Of a stretch of 17,973 nucleotides of DNA, positions 1 to 7,838 are shown piece after piece. The translations under genes were made by a program, and so were the position numbers. Below the pieces are notes generated by a model. The model had not been told where the DNA came from. It was given only the letters and a program-made list of their open reading frames with translations, and did not search any database. How positions within the stretch are numbered: the first letter of the stretch is position 1; every line of letters begins with the position of its first letter. This stretch comes from CAZWBR01 sp964404205 (GTDB lineage: Bacteria; Bacteroidota; Bacteroidia; Bacteroidales; Prolixibacteraceae): positions 1-17,973 of the forward strand of contig CAYOJD010000070.1 of assembly GCA_964404205.1 (NCBI GenBank). The letters are read 5' to 3'.

Positions 1-1146
1 TTGCAGCATTTTGCGGTCGAGTTTGTGGCCGTGCCAATCTTCGTAGGCTACATCTTTACGGCCCGAATCGAGCACGCCAAAATCGCCGCGGAAGTTCCAC
101 AGTGCATAGCCTATTCCATTTCGGGTAAGGATATCGAGCACATCGCCAAACCATGCCAGAAAAACATCGTGCGGGGTTTCGCGCCAGCAACCACATTCGC
201 CGCAATGGACCCCTACCCCTTGTTTCACCAGATCGATCCAGGGCTGATAAAATGCTTCGAGCGACGCACGGTTATATTCTTTCCCGTCGAACACACCGGG
301 CCATGCGGCTTTAGGGGCTGTGTCGGGATTTTGATATACCCAGGGTGCGCGGTTGTGCGAAATATAGTGTGGGAAATATCCGCGGCAACTTTGGGCAATA
401 TTCAAATCGGCAATTTCGGGAATCACCGATGCCCCTACATCGTTCCCGTCGGCTACCACCAATCGGTCGGGGTTATATTTGCGGATGGTTTCGGCAGCCG
501 TTTGGGCTACCTTGCGGTAAACGGCCCCGGGAACCGAGGTGCGTGCCCCAAACTGGTCGTTCATATCTTCGCGCATACTGGGTTCGTTGACCAGGTCGAA
601 ACTAATTTGTGCTTTCGAATAATTTTTAAACCGTTTGGCCCACATTTCCCAATGGGCGTAAAAAGCCTGTTGCGCCTCTTCGTCTTTCCACAGGTTGTAA
701 GGCTCGTTAAATCCGGCATTGACACAATAACCCGGAGCACGGTGAAGGTTCAGGCTGACATGCAGCTGGTATTTATTGGCCAGCTGTACCAGTTTTTCGA
801 TTTCGTCGATAACCTTTTCGTCGAAGTTTAACACCTCGCGGGGGGTAACATCTTTGGTGCGGTCGAAGCGGATATAGCGGGGATAGGCCATTGGTATGCG
901 CACAAAGTCGAAACCCCAGTCGGCCATCCAGCGGAAATCGTCTTCTTTGGTCAAATCTTTGCTGTTGCCCCTTGGCGGATTGGCACCAAAGTAGTCGAGC
1001 AAATTGAAGCCCCTCCAGCGGGGTAACGGGTTCGCCACCGTTTGATGGGTCGAAGCGAAAGCGATTGGCCCGGTAAGCCCGGCGCAAAGCGATGCCAATG
1101 CAGTTGTTTTGAGGAAACTACGCCTGTCGAAATGATTTGTTGTCAT
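1..1146 (-). CDS. Tat-exported GH5-type glycoside hydrolase (3' end outside window)
   Basis: The reverse strand is open from an ATG at 1146 to base 1 without a stop, giving 382 residues; only the C-terminal tail is missing. Residues 7-14 (DRRSFLKT) followed by a hydrophobic stretch to about residue 31 form a twin-arginine export signal. The body reads as a TIM-barrel family 5 glycosidase: a conserved His in NLHRAPG (134-140), the acid/base Glu188 in LVNEPS, a PHYISH segment near 259-264, the probable nucleophile Glu317 in HCGECGC, and a barrel-end ALWNFRGDFG (348-357). GH5 enzymes hydrolyse beta-linked glucans, mannans and related glycans; the exact substrate cannot be told here. It should act in the periplasm or at the envelope. 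It is transcribed divergently from the gene at 1294. The long plus-strand frames inside it are antisense shadows. Family call is secure, specificity is not. Confidence 0.88.
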   Translation of the reverse strand, partial: MTTNHFDRRSFLKTTALASLCAGLTGPIAFASTHQTVANPLPRWRGFNLLDYFGANPPRGNSKDLTKEDDFRWMADWGFDFVRIPMAYPRYIRFDRTKDVTPREVLNFDEKVIDEIEKLVQLANKYQLHVSLNLHRAPGYCVNAGFNEPYNLWKDEEAQQAFYAHWEMWAKRFKNYSKAQISFDLVNEPSMREDMNDQFGARTSVPGAVYRKVAQTAAETIRKYNPDRLVVADGNDVGASVIPEIADLNIAQSCRGYFPHYISHNRAPWVYQNPDTAPKAAWPGVFDGKEYNRASLEAFYQPWIDLVKQGVGVHCGECGCWRETPHDVFLAWFGDVLDILTRNGIGYALWNFRGDFGVLDSGRKDVAYEDWHGHKLDRKMLQ

Positions 1147-1188
1147 TGTTGGTTGTAATCGGGTTTATCAATATTGTAATGTGTGCTT

Positions 1189-1196
1189 CAAATATA
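1189..1196 (-). promoter_or_regulatory. Candidate -7 promoter box for the GH5 gene
   Basis: Read on the minus strand this is TATATTTG, a perfect match to the Bacteroidota -7 consensus TAnnTTTG, about 43 bases upstream of the ATG at 1146. No clear TTTG -33 element is visible at the usual distance, so the call rests on the -7 box alone. Confidence 0.45.
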
Positions 1197-1240
1197 ATCA
1201 TCCCATTTATCATTTGTGCCGTAGCGACCGACTTTCTGCC

Positions 1241-1273
1241 TTGTCCAAAACATCAAATAATTTGCTTTCTTTG
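1241..1273 (+). promoter_or_regulatory. Candidate promoter of the porphyrin/haem cluster
   Basis: TTG at 1241-1243 and TTTCTTTG at 1266-1273 (7 of 8 positions fitting TAnnTTTG apart from the second base) are separated by 22 bases, compatible with a Bacteroidota -33/-7 pair. Transcription would start near 1280, about 14 bases before the ATG at 1294. This is the only place upstream of the cluster where I see both elements. The match is imperfect. Confidence 0.35.
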
Positions 1274-1293
1274 TAGTTCGAAACGCTCCGGCT

Positions 1294-1641
1294 ATGTATT
1301 ACTCTGGAATACTGACTACACATTTGCCCTATTTGTTGCTGACCGTGGTTTACGTGGCCTATTGGGCTATTTTTTCGTTTGCCCGGCCGGAGCATGAGCC
1401 GAAAGTAACAGCGGTCAGCGAGATTCGGATCTCGGTTACGGCCCAAAACCACACCATCGAAAAAGCCTCCGCTTACCGTTTTGCCGACTTTGGCAAAACC
1501 GAAGTTCCCACCGAACGGAGTTACCGGTATCAGCCGGTAGTACTATCGGAAAGGGTACATTATCTGCCGCCGGAGCAAATTTTCAATTCTCTTTTTATTG
1601 GTTCATCGCTTTTTTCGAGGCCTCCGCCCGGAGCAGCCTGA
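1294..1641 (+). CDS. Small membrane-anchored hypothetical protein preceding a TonB-dependent receptor
   Basis: 115 residues of unrecognised family. One hydrophobic segment at about residues 9-30 is followed by a polar region of about 60 residues with no cysteine, which suggests an inner-membrane anchor with a periplasmic or cytoplasmic tail. The C-terminus ends in a short hydrophobic stretch and a proline-rich tail, FSRPPPGAA. Similar short proteins with RPPP-type tails sit beside TonB-dependent receptors in Bacteroidota (recalled, not searched). The ATG at 1294 is preceded by a plausible promoter and the gene ends 96 bases before the receptor, so co-transcription is likely. It could help assemble or energise the transporter, but no function can be read from sequence. 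Coding status is supported by position, membrane segment and codon use like its neighbours. Confidence 0.6.
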   Translation: MYYSGILTTHLPYLLLTVVYVAYWAIFSFARPEHEPKVTAVSEIRISVTAQNHTIEKASAYRFADFGKTEVPTERSYRYQPVVLSERVHYLPPEQIFNSLFIGSSLFSRPPPGAA

Positions 1642-1737
1642 TTTTCCATTATTAATTATCAGCATGAATAACGATGGCGATAACACCTATTGCCCGCTAA
1701 TCGACATTCTGCAATCGTTTATTTTAAAATTAGCAAG

Positions 1738-3834
1738 ATGAACCCAATCTTCAGGTGCCTTTTGGTGCTGCTTGTTATTGTTCCGGCAACAACAATTGCC
1801 CAGGACCGCTATTATTCGACCGACACCACAACGGTTCCCCGTATCGATATTGGAGAAGTGGTGATAAATGCCTCGAAGAACCAGTCGAGGCTGCGCGATT
1901 TGCCCGCTTCGGTAACGCTGTTGCCGGCTGAAGGTATCCGGCAAAACGAGATTCGGTCGCTGGTCGATGTCACCTCATCGGTTCCCAATTTCTATATGCC
2001 CGATTATGGTTCGAAGCTTACCGCTCCGGTTTATATCCGCGGGATTGGTTCGCGAATCGATGCCCCGTCGGTTGGCCTTTATGTCGACCATGTTCCCTAT
2101 TTCGAGAAAGCTTCGTTCAACTTCGATTTCTTCGACATCAGTGGGATAGAAGTGTTGCGCGGCCCGCAAGGTACCCTTTACGGACGAAACACAATGGCGG
2201 GAATTGTCAATATCCTTACCCTTTCGCCGGCCAATTACCAGGGGACCAAAATCAATCTTTCGGCCGGAAGTTATGGCACTTATAACCTGAACGGCGGCCA
2301 CTACGCGAAAGCATCAGATAAACTGGCCTGGTCGCTGACCGGAAATTATCAGCACAACAATGGTTTCTATTCGAACCGGTTTACCGGCGACAAAGTGGAC
2401 GAACTCGATTCGTACGGCTTTCGGAACAAGGTGATATGGCAACCGGCAACCCATTGGACCATCGAAAATATCCTCAGTTACGAAAATAGCGCACAAGGCG
2501 GCTATCCTTATGCCGTGTTAAACAGTGCGACCAATCGCCCCAATCCGATCGATTACAATCAATACAGTTCGTACGGGCGTAGCCTGCTGTCGGATGCGCT
2601 GCTGGTCAAGTTGTCGAAATCGCGATGGGAGCTTCGTTTAACCACTTCGTACCAGTTGCTCGACGACAATCAGCAAATCGATCAGGATTTCACCTCCGAC
2701 TCGCTCTACTTCGTGGCACAGAAACAGTTTCAGCAAATGGTATCGCACGAGGCAGTGGCCCGCTCGAAAGGCGATGGCCGTTATCAGTGGCTGACGGGCC
2801 TCTATGGGTTGATGCAGTTTCTCGACAAGGATGTCGATGTTGACGATTATGCCCGCAAAACCTTGTCGCTAAAAAGCTACAACAACCGCGTGGGCGGAAT
2901 AGCCCTTTTCCATCAGTCGACGTTGAACCACTTTCTGATACGCAATTTATCGCTCACGGCGGGCATCCGGGTCGATTACGAAAAGAGCAGCCTCGATTAC
3001 CACTATCGGCTGCGCAAAGGCGGGGCTGCCACCACGACCGTAACCGACACGCTCTATCCGTCGCTCAGCTATACCGAGGTACTGCCCAAGATTGCGCTGA
3101 ACTATGTAGCCGGGCAGAGCAATTTCTACGCGGTGGTGGCCAAAGGATACAAAACCGGGGGGTTCAACTCGACTTTTGAGCGCCCCGAAGATTTAACCTT
3201 CAAGCCTGAAAAGAGCTGGAACTACGAGATTGGGGTGAAAACATCGTTCCTGAACCGTATGCTTTACGCCGACGTTGCCCTTTTTTATATCGACTGGAAA
3301 GATCAGCAGATCTATCAAACAGTGCCCAGCGGACGCGGCTCAATGCTGAAGAACGCCGGTTTGTCGGAAAGCAAAGGAATCGAATTGTCGCTTAAGTCGG
3401 CCAGTTGGCATGGTTTCGAAGGAACTGTTTCGTATGGCTATACCGAGGCCACCTTTATCAAAAATGTGCTGAACGCCACCACCGATTACAGCGGGAACTA
3501 TATCCCGTATGTTCCCCGCCACACGCTGGCCCTTCAGTTGAACAAAAGTATCGCCATCCGAAACTCGAAACTGCTGGATGAAATCAAGGTCAACGCCCTC
3601 TATCGCGAAACCGGTATCGTATACTGGAACGAAGCCAACTCGCATGCGCAGCCGGCTTATGGAACCACCGACCTGAAACTTTCGTTGAAAAAGGGAGATG
3701 TTCGGGTCGAATTCTGGGGGCGCAATGTGTTTGATATCGATTACGAATCGTTTTATTTCGAAGCGTTGGGGCGCAAATATGTTCAGCCGGGCAAACCCGC
3801 CCGTTTGGGTGTAAATATTTCAATCGACTTTTAA
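1738..3834 (+). CDS. TonB-dependent outer-membrane receptor (siderophore/porphyrin class)
   Basis: 698 residues. The ATG at 1738 is preferred to an upstream in-frame TTG at 1690 because it places a signal peptide (residues 1-21, ending ATTIA before QD) at the N-terminus. A TonB-box-like IGEVVINA lies at 38-45, the plug domain at about 46-165 including GIEVLRGPQGTLYGR (136-150), then a 22-strand-type barrel with GYKTGGFN and FKPEKSWNYEIGVK signatures and a terminal Phe typical of outer-membrane insertion. There is no N-terminal carboxypeptidase-like domain and no SusD partner, so it is not a SusC glycan importer. The FRAP and NPDL/NPNL motifs of classical haem receptors (HmuR/HemR) are not apparent. 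It ends 2 bases before the MFS gene, and haem-synthesis genes follow, which points to a tetrapyrrole or an iron chelate as substrate. Fold is certain; substrate is inferred. Confidence 0.93.
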   Translation: MNPIFRCLLVLLVIVPATTIAQDRYYSTDTTTVPRIDIGEVVINASKNQSRLRDLPASVTLLPAEGIRQNEIRSLVDVTSSVPNFYMPDYGSKLTAPVYIRGIGSRIDAPSVGLYVDHVPYFEKASFNFDFFDISGIEVLRGPQGTLYGRNTMAGIVNILTLSPANYQGTKINLSAGSYGTYNLNGGHYAKASDKLAWSLTGNYQHNNGFYSNRFTGDKVDELDSYGFRNKVIWQPATHWTIENILSYENSAQGGYPYAVLNSATNRPNPIDYNQYSSYGRSLLSDALLVKLSKSRWELRLTTSYQLLDDNQQIDQDFTSDSLYFVAQKQFQQMVSHEAVARSKGDGRYQWLTGLYGLMQFLDKDVDVDDYARKTLSLKSYNNRVGGIALFHQSTLNHFLIRNLSLTAGIRVDYEKSSLDYHYRLRKGGAATTTVTDTLYPSLSYTEVLPKIALNYVAGQSNFYAVVAKGYKTGGFNSTFERPEDLTFKPEKSWNYEIGVKTSFLNRMLYADVALFYIDWKDQQIYQTVPSGRGSMLKNAGLSESKGIELSLKSASWHGFEGTVSYGYTEATFIKNVLNATTDYSGNYIPYVPRHTLALQLNKSIAIRNSKLLDEIKVNALYRETGIVYWNEANSHAQPAYGTTDLKLSLKKGDVRVEFWGRNVFDIDYESFYFEALGRKYVQPGKPARLGVNISIDF

Positions 3835-3836
3835 CC

Positions 3837-5066
3837 ATGAACGAAAAAAAGTGGCATAAATTTCCGGTATTGTTCAGCCTTTACATTGCGCAGTCGGTGC
3901 CGATGAGTTTCTTCTCGACCGTTGTCCCGGTGATTATGCGGCAGGAACATTACTCGCTCGAAGCTATCGGGCTGATGCAGTTGGTCAAGTTGCCGTGGAT
4001 ACTCAAATTCCTTTGGGCGCCACTGGTCGATCGCAACGCAGCCACTTCGCGCCAGTTGAAACGGTGGATTTTCCTTTCGGAAATATTCTATGCGCTGGTA
4101 ATTGTCAGCATCAGTTATTTCAGCCTTCAAGTCGATTTTAAGTTGATTGTAGCCTTGATGGTGGTGGCATTTTGCGCATCGGCGACACAAGATATTGCGA
4201 CCGATAATTTTGCCATCAGGATCCTTTCGGTTGGCGAGCGCGGTCCGGGAAACGGATTGCAATCGGCCGGAAGTTTTATTGGGTCGCTGTTGGGCACCGG
4301 CGTTTTGCTGATTGCCTATCACTATTTCGGGTGGCAGGTTTTGCTTTGGCTGCTGGCTGCTTTTGTGCTGCTGGCGTTGTTGCCTGTTGGCTTATACAAA
4401 CAACCGGTGAACCCTTACCCCGAGATACGCCGAAAGGTTTCTTTTACCGATATCTTTAGTTTCTTCCGTGCCAAGGGAATGGTTAAACAGGTGCTGGTAT
4501 TGTTGTTTTACTATTCCGGGATCATTGGCATTTTGGCGATGCTGAAACCCTGGATGGTCGATTTGGGCTATTCGGTAAAAGAGATTGGTTTTATGTCGGG
4601 CATTGTGGGGACTTCGGTAGCCGCTTCGGCAGCGCTTGGGGCCGGATTTTTGTTGCGTACCATTGGTCGCCGCAGGGCCATCTTTCTCTTTCTGTCCTTA
4701 TCGGTGATGGCTTCTCTATATTTCTGGCTGATTTCGCTGGGTACGCCCACCAAAGCCATGCTTTATGTAGGCATTTGCTGGCTTTGGGGCGCCTATGGCT
4801 TATCGACTGTGGTGATTTATACCACATCGATGGACCGGGTTAGAAGTGGCAGCGAAGGCACCGATTTTACCATCCAGATAGTAATCACCCATTTAAGCGG
4901 ATTGATAATGGCCATTGTAAGTGGTAAAATTGCCGATGCATTTGGCTATTCGGGGCTTTTTGCCACGGAGATATTCTTCGGGCTAACAGCTGCAATTTTT
5001 GTCCTTATCGCTTACGGTAAGAAAGATTCAATGCCTCAGCCAGTCGATAGTCAACCGTTAAACTGA
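3837..5066 (+). CDS. MFS permease, AmpG / RhtX-FptX type
   Basis: 409 residues, highly hydrophobic throughout, consistent with about 12 membrane helices. It shows the family's first-half signature LPWILKFLWAPLVDR (52-66) and the helix-4 region ASATQDIATDNFAI (114-127), as in the AmpG muropeptide permease and in the RhtX and FptX siderophore permeases, which work with a TonB-dependent receptor without an ABC transporter. Its start lies 2 bases after the receptor stop and its stop 7 bases before hemN, so it is almost certainly co-expressed with both. The likely role is moving the receptor's substrate from periplasm to cytoplasm. AmpG itself (anhydromuropeptide import) is a less likely reading because no cell-wall recycling gene is nearby. 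Substrate unknown; a porphyrin or a metal chelate is inferred from context. Confidence 0.88.
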   Translation: MNEKKWHKFPVLFSLYIAQSVPMSFFSTVVPVIMRQEHYSLEAIGLMQLVKLPWILKFLWAPLVDRNAATSRQLKRWIFLSEIFYALVIVSISYFSLQVDFKLIVALMVVAFCASATQDIATDNFAIRILSVGERGPGNGLQSAGSFIGSLLGTGVLLIAYHYFGWQVLLWLLAAFVLLALLPVGLYKQPVNPYPEIRRKVSFTDIFSFFRAKGMVKQVLVLLFYYSGIIGILAMLKPWMVDLGYSVKEIGFMSGIVGTSVAASAALGAGFLLRTIGRRRAIFLFLSLSVMASLYFWLISLGTPTKAMLYVGICWLWGAYGLSTVVIYTTSMDRVRSGSEGTDFTIQIVITHLSGLIMAIVSGKIADAFGYSGLFATEIFFGLTAAIFVLIAYGKKDSMPQPVDSQPLN

Positions 5067-5073
5067 TTCAGAT

Positions 5074-6450
5074 ATGGAGATTGCCAAAACACTACTCGAC
5101 AAATATAATGTTGCGGTCCCGCGATATACTAGCTATCCTCCGGCCAATTATTTCGGGCCGATGAACGAAGCAGGCTTTCGCGAAATGATTGTTGCTTCGA
5201 ACAAGGCTTACCCGCAACATATTGCTTTCTATATCCATATTCCGTTTTGCACCAAAATTTGCCATTACTGCGGGTGCAATGCGTTGTCGCTCGGCAAAGG
5301 AAGTCAGGTGAAACCCTATATCGATGCGCTGAAACGCGAAATGGCGATGGTGCTGCCACTTATCGACCATTCGAGGTTGGTTTCCCAAATCCATTTTGGC
5401 GGCGGAACCCCCAACGCCATCGAACCCGAATATTTGGCCGAGATTGTTGCCATTATCAAAAGTGAATTTCAGTTTATCGAAGATCCCGAAATAGCCATTG
5501 AATGTAACCCGGCCTGGCTCGGCGAGGAAGCTGTCCGTGCCTTAAAAAAGGCAGGCTTTAACCGTTTTAGTTTAGGTATCCAGGATTTCGACAACCGGGT
5601 ATTGAAGTTGGTCAATCGTGAACCGTCGGCCTTGCCGGTCGGCGATTTGATTGCCCTGCTCAAAGATGGCAACGGAGCAATCTCGGTCAATCTCGATTTC
5701 ATTTACGGCTTGCCCGGACAGACAGCCGCTTCGTTTGCCCACACCATTTGTCAAGCCGCAGCTTTACGCCCCGACAGGTTGGTCACCTTTTCGTATGCAC
5801 ATGTGCCGTGGATGAAAAAGCATCAGTCCATTCTCGAACGGTACGGCCTTCCGGCTGCCGACGAGAAAATGGCTATGTTTCTGGAGGCCTACCGGATTTT
5901 ACAGTCCGAGGGATATTGCCATTTGGGCTTCGACCACTTTGTGCTGCCAGGCGACGAACTGAACCAGGCCTACCAAAGCCATTTGCTGCACCGCAACTTT
6001 CAGGGATATTGCAGCCGCCGCACCACCGGACAGGTCTATGCTTTTGGGGTATCATCCATCAGTCAGTTTGCAGGTGGTTACGCTCAAAATGTCAAAGGAT
6101 TGGCCGATTATATGCAAACCATCGGGAAAGATGTACTCCCGGTGGAAAAGGGAATGATACTTTCGTCCGAACAGCAGACCACCCGAGAGATTATCAATGA
6201 ACTGATGTGCAACCGGGTGATTGACTGGAATACCATCTCGACATTGGTCAATATCGATGCCGGGGAGTTAAGGAAAAAGTATATTCGCGACAATCAGGTT
6301 TTTATCGATTTTGAAGCTGATGGGTTGATTCACTATACCGGCGAAACCATTCGCGTAACCGAACAGGGGGCACTTTTTATGCGCAATATCGCCGCAGCAC
6401 TCGACCCTACGTTTGTACCATCGGAACAAAAACATTCGAATGCAGTGTAA
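5074..6450 (+). CDS. hemN: Oxygen-independent coproporphyrinogen III oxidase (radical SAM)
   Basis: 458 residues, the usual length for HemN. The enzyme decarboxylates coproporphyrinogen III twice to protoporphyrinogen IX, using two SAM and a [4Fe-4S] cluster, in the cytoplasm. The cluster motif CX3CX2CXC is present as C59, C63, C66, C68 within HIPFCTKICHYCGC. The N-terminal PRYTSYP (16-22), which true HemN shares and the haem chaperone HemW lacks, is present, as are FGGGTPN (105 onward), DHFVLPGDEL and LHRNFQGY, all matching HemN rather than HemW. The C-terminal HemN domain is intact. It sits third in the receptor-permease-hemN-hemG-hemH run, 7 bases after the permease and 1 base before hemG. 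An O2-independent enzyme suits an anaerobe. Confidence 0.95.
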   Translation: MEIAKTLLDKYNVAVPRYTSYPPANYFGPMNEAGFREMIVASNKAYPQHIAFYIHIPFCTKICHYCGCNALSLGKGSQVKPYIDALKREMAMVLPLIDHSRLVSQIHFGGGTPNAIEPEYLAEIVAIIKSEFQFIEDPEIAIECNPAWLGEEAVRALKKAGFNRFSLGIQDFDNRVLKLVNREPSALPVGDLIALLKDGNGAISVNLDFIYGLPGQTAASFAHTICQAAALRPDRLVTFSYAHVPWMKKHQSILERYGLPAADEKMAMFLEAYRILQSEGYCHLGFDHFVLPGDELNQAYQSHLLHRNFQGYCSRRTTGQVYAFGVSSISQFAGGYAQNVKGLADYMQTIGKDVLPVEKGMILSSEQQTTREIINELMCNRVIDWNTISTLVNIDAGELRKKYIRDNQVFIDFEADGLIHYTGETIRVTEQGALFMRNIAAALDPTFVPSEQKHSNAV

Positions 6451-6451
6451 A

Positions 6452-7822
6452 ATGGAGAATATTATCAACAAAGATATTGTGGTGATTGGTGCCGGGTTAA
6501 CCGGACTTACTACGGCCTATTATCTTTCCCGAGCAGGCAAAGATGTGATGCTGATGGATAAAGAGAAACGGTGTGGCGGTGCCATTCAAACCCTCAACGA
6601 GGGCGGTTTTCTTTTCGAAGCCGGCCCAAATACCGGGGTCCTGTCTTCGCCCGAACTGGTCTCGCTTTTCGACGATATGAAGGGGAAATGCCGGGCGCAG
6701 ATAGCCAACCCTGAGGCCAAAAAACGATGGATACTGAAAAACGGGCGGTGGCGGGCATTGCCATCGGGACCACTTTCGGCAATTGCAACACCATTGTTTT
6801 CGTGGAAAGACAAATTCAGGATATTGGCCGAACCCTTCCGCAAACCGGGTTCCGACCCGATGGAAAGCGTGGCCGGATTAGTGAAAAGACGGATGGGGAC
6901 CAGCTATTTGCATTACGCTGTCGACCCGTTTATTGCCGGTATTTATGCCGGCGATCCCGAAAAGCTGGTTACCCGCTATGCCATGCCAAAGTTGTATAAC
7001 CTCGAACAAAACTACGGTAGTTTTATCAGAGGGGCCATCAAAAAACGGAAAGAGCCCAAAAGCGAAATCGAGCAACGGGCCACGCGTGAGGTTTTCTCGG
7101 TCGAAGGTGGAATCGACAGGTTAATTGAAGCCCTTTCCCATTCAATTCCTCAGGAACAGATTTTGCTTAACTGTCTTCAAAGTTCAGTTACGCCCGAGAG
7201 AAAAGGGTTCCGCGTGGTGATACATCATGCTTCGGGCGAGAAGATTACCATCAGGTGCAACCATGTTGTAACCACTTCCGGAGGATTTTCATTACCATTC
7301 CTGCTCCCTTTTATCCGCGAGGAGGAGATGGAGGCCATTGCATCGCTTGAATATGCCCGCGTGGCGCAGGTGGCGGTTGGATTTAACCGCTGGAATGGAA
7401 TCAAACTGGATGCTTTTGGTGGGTTGGTACCGTCGCTGGAGAAGCGGAATATTCTTGGGATTCTTTTCCCGTCGGCCATATTTCAGGGGCGGGCACCCGA
7501 AGGCGGTGCACTACTTTCGGTATTTATTGGCGGGATGCGCAATCCCGAAGTGTATGCCAAAGATGACGAAACGCTGAAAGCAATTGCCATACACGAGATC
7601 AGGAATACATTGCAGTGTACCAATGCGCCCGATTTGGTCAAAATCTTTCGCTATCCGTTTGCCATCCCGCAATATGGGGCCGACTCGCTTCGCCGGCTGG
7701 CAGCCATCGAAAGAATAGAACGCGATTTCCCCGGGCTGATTCTGGCTGGAAATATCCGCGATGGCATTGGCATGGCCGATCGTGTAAAACAAGGTAGAAA
7801 GATTGCCGATTCGTTGATTTAA
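6452..7822 (+). CDS. hemG: FAD-dependent protoporphyrinogen oxidase (HemG/HemY-type)
   Basis: 456 residues from the ATG at 6452, one base after the hemN stop; an alternative in-frame ATG at 6440 would overlap hemN and add four residues. The N-terminal Rossmann fold has VVIGAGLTGLTTAYYLSRAG (10-29), Asp36 as the ribose-binding acid, and a PPOX-like RCGGAIQTLNEGGFLFEAGPN (40-60). Further PPOX features are VDPFIAGIYAGDPEKL and the C-terminal FAD-binding LAGNIRDGIGMADRVKQG. The enzyme removes six electrons from protoporphyrinogen IX to give protoporphyrin IX. In Gram-positives the same fold (CgoX) instead oxidises coproporphyrinogen III, but the HemN next door argues for the protoporphyrin route. 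This family is often O2-dependent, so its electron acceptor in an anaerobe is an open question. Bacteroidota annotations call it hemG although it is a HemY-type flavoprotein. Confidence 0.92.
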   Translation: MENIINKDIVVIGAGLTGLTTAYYLSRAGKDVMLMDKEKRCGGAIQTLNEGGFLFEAGPNTGVLSSPELVSLFDDMKGKCRAQIANPEAKKRWILKNGRWRALPSGPLSAIATPLFSWKDKFRILAEPFRKPGSDPMESVAGLVKRRMGTSYLHYAVDPFIAGIYAGDPEKLVTRYAMPKLYNLEQNYGSFIRGAIKKRKEPKSEIEQRATREVFSVEGGIDRLIEALSHSIPQEQILLNCLQSSVTPERKGFRVVIHHASGEKITIRCNHVVTTSGGFSLPFLLPFIREEEMEAIASLEYARVAQVAVGFNRWNGIKLDAFGGLVPSLEKRNILGILFPSAIFQGRAPEGGALLSVFIGGMRNPEVYAKDDETLKAIAIHEIRNTLQCTNAPDLVKIFRYPFAIPQYGADSLRRLAAIERIERDFPGLILAGNIRDGIGMADRVKQGRKIADSLI

Positions 7823-7838
7823 TTTGCGAAATTTGAAC

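Noticed and set aside
1..831. Long plus-strand open frame of 276 codons
   Set aside because: It lies antisense to the GH5 gene, whose minus-strand frame carries a Tat signal and catalytic motifs; the plus-strand translation shows no family features.
1186..1218. AT-rich partial dyad resembling a Fur-type site upstream of the haem cluster
   Set aside because: The half-sites match only loosely, need a shift to align, and lie upstream of the candidate promoter; AT-rich spacer sequence explains it as well.
1738..3834. Possibility that the receptor is a SusC-type glycan importer
   Set aside because: No N-terminal carboxypeptidase-like domain, about 700 rather than about 1000 residues, and no SusD gene beside it.
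5074..6450. Possibility that the radical SAM protein is the haem chaperone HemW
   Set aside because: The N-terminal PRYTSYP, DHF-PGDEL and LHRNFQGY signatures and the 458-residue length fit true HemN, while HemW is shorter and lacks them.
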